A stretch of 64,000 bases of DNA from Boesenbergia rotunda (lineage: Eukaryota; Streptophyta; Magnoliopsida; Zingiberales; Zingiberaceae): assembly GCA_024364735.1 (NCBI GenBank), contig JAGFNQ010000730.1:372001-436000 (forward strand), read 5' to 3'. Numbering within the stretch: position 1 is the stretch's first letter; the number at the start of each line of letters is the position of its first letter. A program made the position numbers and the translations under genes. The notes below the pieces were generated by a model that ran no database searches, was not told the DNA's origin, and worked only from the letters and a program-made list of their open reading frames with translations. Positions 60,101 to 64,000 of this stretch are shown in pieces.

Positions 60101-60981
60101 ACCTTCGATCCTGATCCCCTATGACGGGGCGCCAGGCTGGCCGGCCAAGCTACACGTAAGCTGAGCTGGGATCAGTATTCTTGCGTCCTCGTCCATGGAA
60201 CATGCTCTTATATGAGCTAATGGCCTAGCCCAATCAAATCAAACTATTTACAACCGTCTATTTGTGAAATTGCTTATCCATATCTCTATTCAACCAATTG
60301 GTTATAAAAATCAATTTCCAAACCTTTCTATTGACAACCTAATAAGCATTATTTTGATTTAAGATAATATTATAATAATTTCTTGAAGCATACTATTTCC
60401 TTGACTCGCCAAATCATTTGGTAACGCAAAATAAGTTTAATTGAGCCAACCAGGAATAGAGCATACTACATTAACATTTTTAATTAGCAATAGGTATTCA
60501 GTATCTTTGAACAGGATATGGTAAAACTCATTTTGGCATGTGCAATGGTTTTTTTCCATGCCTTATAACTACCCCTACCAACTCATAACAGCCCTAATAG
60601 AATAGAAAATTCCCAATAAAATCATGTTTCTTTCCATGACTAATAACTATTCTTTCCACCTCATAAGAGTCCTGATAAAAAATCTCTATAGAATCATCAT
60701 ATAAATTAGTGAAGAATGGAGGTGTACAACAAGAAATTACGTCTTTAACACTGAATCCTAGATGGCGAATGGCGTTGCGCACGCTTCGAACGTTTCCAGC
60801 GCCATAATCTAACAACGTAACAGCTGCAACAATACACCGAATCAAGACGAACATTCATGCACATTAAAAAATGTCAAATGGGAGGGAGATAACCTGGAGA
60901 TGAGGCGCGGACCGAGAAAAACTTGTTAGGCTTAGCTTTCCATGGCGGGCACGTGAGCGCAGGAAAAGAAATGAGAGGCAT
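51193..60981 (-). CDS. HISN4: Imidazole glycerol-phosphate synthase HisHF, plastid (histidine biosynthesis)
   Basis: This bifunctional enzyme takes ammonia from glutamine and makes imidazole glycerol phosphate and AICAR from PRFAR. Nineteen exons join in frame: 60981-60894, 60823-60741, 58069-57975, 57402-57299, 56913-56744, 56644-56530, 55264-55206, 55119-55081, 54970-54872, 53734-53672, 53577-53515, 53415-53333, 53002-52894, 52812-52759, 52384-52297, 52174-52137, 51954-51849, 51637-51471 and 51264-51193. They give 564 aa, close to the usual plant length. Residues 1-30 (MPLISFPALTCPPWKAKPNK...) form a short plastid transit peptide. The amidotransferase has Cys108 (LGICLGLQ), His213 and Glu215 (QFHPEKSG). 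The cyclase has Asp257 (VIACLDVR) and Asp415 (VVVSIDPRR), plus VPLTVGGGIRDFTDGNGR and VIASSGAGAVEHF. All key residues are present. Exon 12 may start 3 bp earlier (53418). Confidence 0.93.
54588..54608. repeat. (CA)n microsatellite in HISN4 intron 9
   Basis: About ten ca units in a row, with a second shorter run at ~54830-54840. Simple repeat, likely length-variable. Confidence 0.8.
55395..55915 (-). repeat. RTE LINE 3' fragment in a HISN4 intron
   Basis: On the minus strand the end reads 'gggataagatccatataaccaagcccaaatagttagg', the usual RTE-clade 3' terminus, with AT-rich pre-terminal sequence upstream. It is 5'-truncated with no coding motif left. It lies between HISN4 exons 6 and 7. Confidence 0.5.
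59217..60174 (+). mobile_element. Solo LTR in HISN4 intron 2
   Basis: A 958-bp GC-rich block starts TGATCC and ends GGGATCA, bounded by the 5-bp target duplication gtatt (59212-59216, 60175-60179). A TATA box, cttatatagccg, lies at ~59449 and sets the plus orientation, opposite to HISN4. No primer-binding site, polypurine tract or coding sequence accompanies it, so it is a recombination product. Open frames inside it are composition artefacts. Confidence 0.75.
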
Positions 60982-61144
60982 CGGAGCCGGCGCAGGAGGA
61001 GCAGAAAAGCAGTAGAGGCGGCGCGGGCACTGAAGCCGGGCGGAGGAGGAGATGTCTTACTTGAACCCCGAAGACGAGGAGGCACAGACGGAGAGATCTA
61101 CAAATACGGTTTCTTCAGCGCAGGTGAAAAGAGAAAGAAGCCGG

Positions 61145-61168
61145 TCAACTGAGCGGCGCCGCATCCAT
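61145..61168 (-). promoter_or_regulatory. Possible seven-codon upstream ORF of HISN4
   Basis: In the region 5' of the HISN4 ATG, a minus-strand ATG at 61168 opens a frame MDAAPLS followed by TGA. It matters only if transcription starts upstream of it. A TATA-like ttatatataaaa is at ~61245-61256. Confidence 0.3.
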
Positions 61169-61590
61169 CGGAGCCCGCGTCAGTGACGACGAGCGCAGGG
61201 TAAAATTTTAAGCCTGACCTAGTGACCTCATTCATCATTCAATTTTTTATATATAATTCTACTTTCATATTTAACACCTTAGCGTTTGACTTTATCAAAA
61301 AAAATCCTCATCGTCTTTTTTATCTTGAAAATATTATTGTTTACTATTTTATTTAAAATTATCTCAACATGCTCAAAGTTACAAAATATTGATTAATGGG
61401 CAATCAAAACAAACAATCTCCTTTCTATTTTATAAATATGTTATTCTTTGAAGGATAATCTTAAAAAGCAATCTATAATTTAAACTTTGCCCTATATGGA
61501 AAATAAAATAAAATTTGATCCCATATTTATTATTTCCTATAATTTTATGAAAAAATATGAAAATAAAATCACAAATTTGGTAACATTCGG

Positions 61591-61591
61591 T

Positions 61592-61638
<47 letters not shown>
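61591..61638. repeat. (TA)n(GA)n compound microsatellite
   Basis: About 14 ta units followed by nine ga units. The same ga run resumes at 62121 after the hAT-like insertion. Confidence 0.9.
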
Positions 61639-62120
61639 TAGGGGTGTCAAAAATCAACACGACCCGATGACCCAACCCGAATCGACCCGAAAAAAATCGA
61701 GTTCGAGTTAAAAATTTTCGGGTTCGAGTCGGGTTCGGGTTGGGGGTTTCGGGTTGAAAATTTTCGGGTCGGGTTCGGGTCTAGTTCGAGTTGATCCGAA
61801 TTTAATATTTTGTGGATTTTTTAGGGTTAAATCAAATTTTATTTTGAAACTTAAGATATTTTTATGTATATTAATATCAATATAGTATGATCATAATGAA
61901 ATATTTAGATAAAAGTAAAGAATCATAGGGAAAATGACGAAAAAAGACGTTTTGAATCGAGTTTTCCGGATTATTCGGGTCGGGTCGGGTTGGTCGGGTT
62001 CGGGTTCGGGTTCGGGTTTGGGGGTTTCGGGTTGAAATCGGGTTCGGGTCGGATTCGAGTTGGGAGTTAAAAAAAAAAATTTTCCCAACCCGACCCGACC
62101 CACCCGAATTGACACCCCTA
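61639..62120. mobile_element. Non-autonomous hAT-like element
   Basis: Terminal inverted repeats taggggtgtcaa / ttgacacccctaa enclose 482 bp made of many 'cgggt(c/t)cgggtt' units on both strands. The flanking 8 bp are agagagag on each side (61631-61638, 62121-62128), the hAT duplication length, though in a microsatellite. No transposase is encoded. Confidence 0.75.
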
Positions 62121-62149
62121 AGAGAGAGAGAGAGTTTTGCTATCCTGCG

Positions 62150-62460
62150 GACTCGTGCGGACCACAGCGTTAGACCGATCAAGTAATTGCCTGATCGGTC
62201 ACGTAGGGCGCTGCGCCGATGATGGTCGATCGTCGATCGGACACCATCGGCGGCCTTTGGCCGCCGTCCCCGGGTCGCCGTCCCCGAACAAAACTATAAC
62301 CTAGGGGGTGCGGTGAACCCGTCGGCGGCGGTGAACTCTAGGGGTAGCAGTAAATCCGTCAGCATTAGATAACAGTTGATCGGTCATGATGATCGATCAG
62401 GCAGGTTCCTGATTTCCTGATCGATCAGGTAGCTACCTTTTCTAACCGATCAGGCAGGTA
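62150..62460. repeat. Fragment related to the foldback family, GC-rich version
   Basis: Contains gatggtcgatcgtcgatcgg, aacaaaactataacctaggg and ggtgcggtgaacccgtcggc, matching the interior of 4039-4381. The right arm is replaced by repeated gatcgatcag/ctgatcgatc motifs. Ends are not defined. Confidence 0.5.
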
Positions 62461-63340
62461 TATATATTATATGAAAAAGTAATTAATTATTATTTTAAAT
62501 ATTTATAATTTCTAATTATGATATATTTCACATGGATTTTTTTTTCTAAATAAGTTATGAATTTGAGACGTTAGAACGTTTGAGACGTTAGAACTTCTGG
62601 ACGGTGACTAACGCTTCTTGACTTACTATTACTATTGATGAAAAAATTTTATATAAAATTCTATATTATTAAACTTAGTTAATCTTTTTTGATATAGATA
62701 TATTCGTGAGAATAGAATCATAAATTCATCTATTTTTGTTTTTAAAAAATCAATTTACTCTTTTAATAAATAATCCGGTTTGGGCTGTCACATCGAAGTA
62801 GGCTAGGTGGAGGTGGCTCAACTCCGAAACTGAGTTGTGCATATTAGTTGATGCAGCCGGAGTAAAATCAAATGGACCGTCGCTTGCATTTACAAAAAAG
62901 AGATGGCATATTGGGCCAGACCATCGGATCCAACCGGGCCCCATCTCTTTTATCAGGAGATCATTGTCATTTTTGCTGATAAGTAATTCAGTTAAATTGG
63001 ATAAATCAAATAACTAGGTCACTTTAGGATGGTCGATTGCCTATTTGATCCGGATATTATGACTAATGTATGAAGAGGACCAATATATTAATTTGTTAGA
63101 TTTTGATCCTTAAATTTTATGATGATAATATTTATATATTAATTATCAATGCATTGTGTAGAAATTTCCAAAAATGTGTCAAATAGTTTGATCTTATATG
63201 GGACAATCGGTTCTACCGAGTTAATCGATGTAGTCAAGTAATCTGTACATCTTCATTTCGGGAAGAAAACAAATAAAAAAAATTAGATATAATTTTTATT
63301 CGTTACTATTCGTTATCATCTATCGATTAGGTTCAAAAAC
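62461..63340. other. Spacer, no gene recognised
   Basis: AT-rich, with a 13-bp direct repeat (gagacgttagaac) around 62567-62595. Short open frames are not convincing. Confidence 0.35.
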
Positions 63341-63348
63341 ACTCACAC

Positions 63349-63716
63349 AGATTCTCTGTCCTAGAGAATTCCTATTTCGTCTGTTCCATACTCGTCAACA
63401 ACGGTCGATGAATCATCCGATCATCGATTGAACATTATCGATGATTTTTTATCATTGTACCGAATCAAATGATATCCTGAAAGAACGGTGAACCAGTCAG
63501 AATCGCTACAATTGTAATCTCGTCGGATTCAACGATTAATCAGACGAGATCGTAATTACGACGATCTCGATGAGTTCACCGTATCCCTTAGGATATAATT
63601 TTATTCATGACGGTGAACAAAGACCATCGATAATGTCCGATTGATGATCGAATGATTCGTTAACCGTCATCGAAAAGTAAGACAGGTGAAACAGGGGCAA
63701 AATGAGACAGAGGATC
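63349..63716. mobile_element. Foldback/MITE-like element, copy 3
   Basis: Near-complete copy. The left arm (atcatccgatcatcgattgaac) pairs with the right arm (gtccgattgatgatcgaatgat), with the centre near 63545. Ends carry 'gattctctgtcc' and 'gagacagaggatc'. Confidence 0.65.
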
Positions 63717-63745
63717 TGCCCTCCTCACGTAGTCCTTAGAGGATA

Positions 63746-64000
63746 GATCCTCTGTCTCAAATTTTCTTCTGTTCCGCCTGTCCCACTCTCCAGCGACGAC
63801 CGGCGAATCATCCGATCGTCGATCGGACACCGTCGGCGTGTTCCGGTCGTCGCCCCGAATAAAATTATACCATGGGAGTATGGTAAATTCATCGGGATTG
63901 TCGTAAATATGATCTCGTTAGATTCATCGTCGAATATTATGAGATTACGAATATTATGAGATTACAATTGTAACTATTTTGATCGGTTCATTATTTTTTA
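63746..64000. mobile_element. Foldback/MITE-like element, copy 4, cut by window edge
   Basis: Starts gatcctctgtctc only ~30 bp after copy 3 ends, and continues with cgaatcatccgatcgtcgatcggac and the 'aaaattataccatggg' interior. The second arm is beyond the window. Confidence 0.65.

Noticed and set aside
60864..61085. 73-aa frame at the 5' end of HISN4
   Set aside because: It starts at GTG and is in a different frame from the conserved protein. The frame that joins to VTLLDYGAGN begins at ATG 60981.
1..64000. A dedicated defence or biosynthetic gene cluster
   Set aside because: The genes found (SUMO protease, MATE transporter, small membrane protein, MADS factor, HISN4) share no pathway, and the rest is repeats.

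Overview
The window is nuclear DNA of a flowering plant, most likely a monocot. The genes have plant-type GT-AG introns, two compact genes are very GC-rich beside AT-rich many-exon genes, and the spacers are packed with plant SINEs, MITE/foldback elements, LTR-retrotransposons, an RTE-clade LINE and a hAT-like element. The species cannot be fixed from sequence alone. No CRISPR, operon, plasmid or phage content is present. I saw no convincing tRNA, rRNA or known microRNA gene.

Layout. 1-3.4 kb: the last three coding exons of an ESD4/ULP1-type SUMO protease, running in from the left edge (+). 3.4-20.4 kb: gene-free and repeat-rich. It holds foldback elements with long hairpin arms, a T-tailed SINE family inserted twice at one target, a 773-bp inverted-repeat element, a PIF/Harbinger-like MITE, the 3' end of a copia element and LTR-like debris. 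20.45-22.1 kb: a two-exon MATE (DETOXIFICATION) transporter (+). 22.7-23.8 kb: a broken piece of the RNA polymerase III second-largest-subunit gene (+). 24.5-25.0 kb: a small four-helix membrane protein (-). 26.9-27.6 kb: a decayed MULE transposase fragment (-).

29.1-44.9 kb (-): a MIKC* P-clade (AGL30/65/94-like) MADS-box gene. I assembled nine coding exons, giving 336 aa. Intron 6 is about 11.1 kb and has collected SINEs, LTR-like pieces, a pseudogene of a plant DYRK kinase on the opposite strand and a degenerate RTE LINE with a nested SINE. Upstream is a non-coding leader exon partly covered by a 550-bp tandem duplication. 46.3-50.3 kb: a truncated SIRE-like copia element (long LTR, primer-binding site, gag), a MITE and part of a related LTR. 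51.2-61.0 kb (-): a complete 19-exon HISN4 gene (imidazole glycerol-phosphate synthase, 564 aa), with a solo LTR in intron 2 and an RTE scrap in another intron. 61.6-64 kb: a hAT-like element inside a microsatellite and two to three more foldback copies.

The genes are independent housekeeping or developmental loci (SUMO removal, transport, pollen-type MADS regulation, histidine synthesis); nothing suggests a cluster acting in one pathway. The main novelty is in the repeat biology: families defined by near-perfect target-site duplications, nested insertions, and a host-gene fragment lying between two copies of one LTR-like repeat. Exon joins were made by hand from GT/AG sites, reading frame and remembered family sequence; no transcript data were available.
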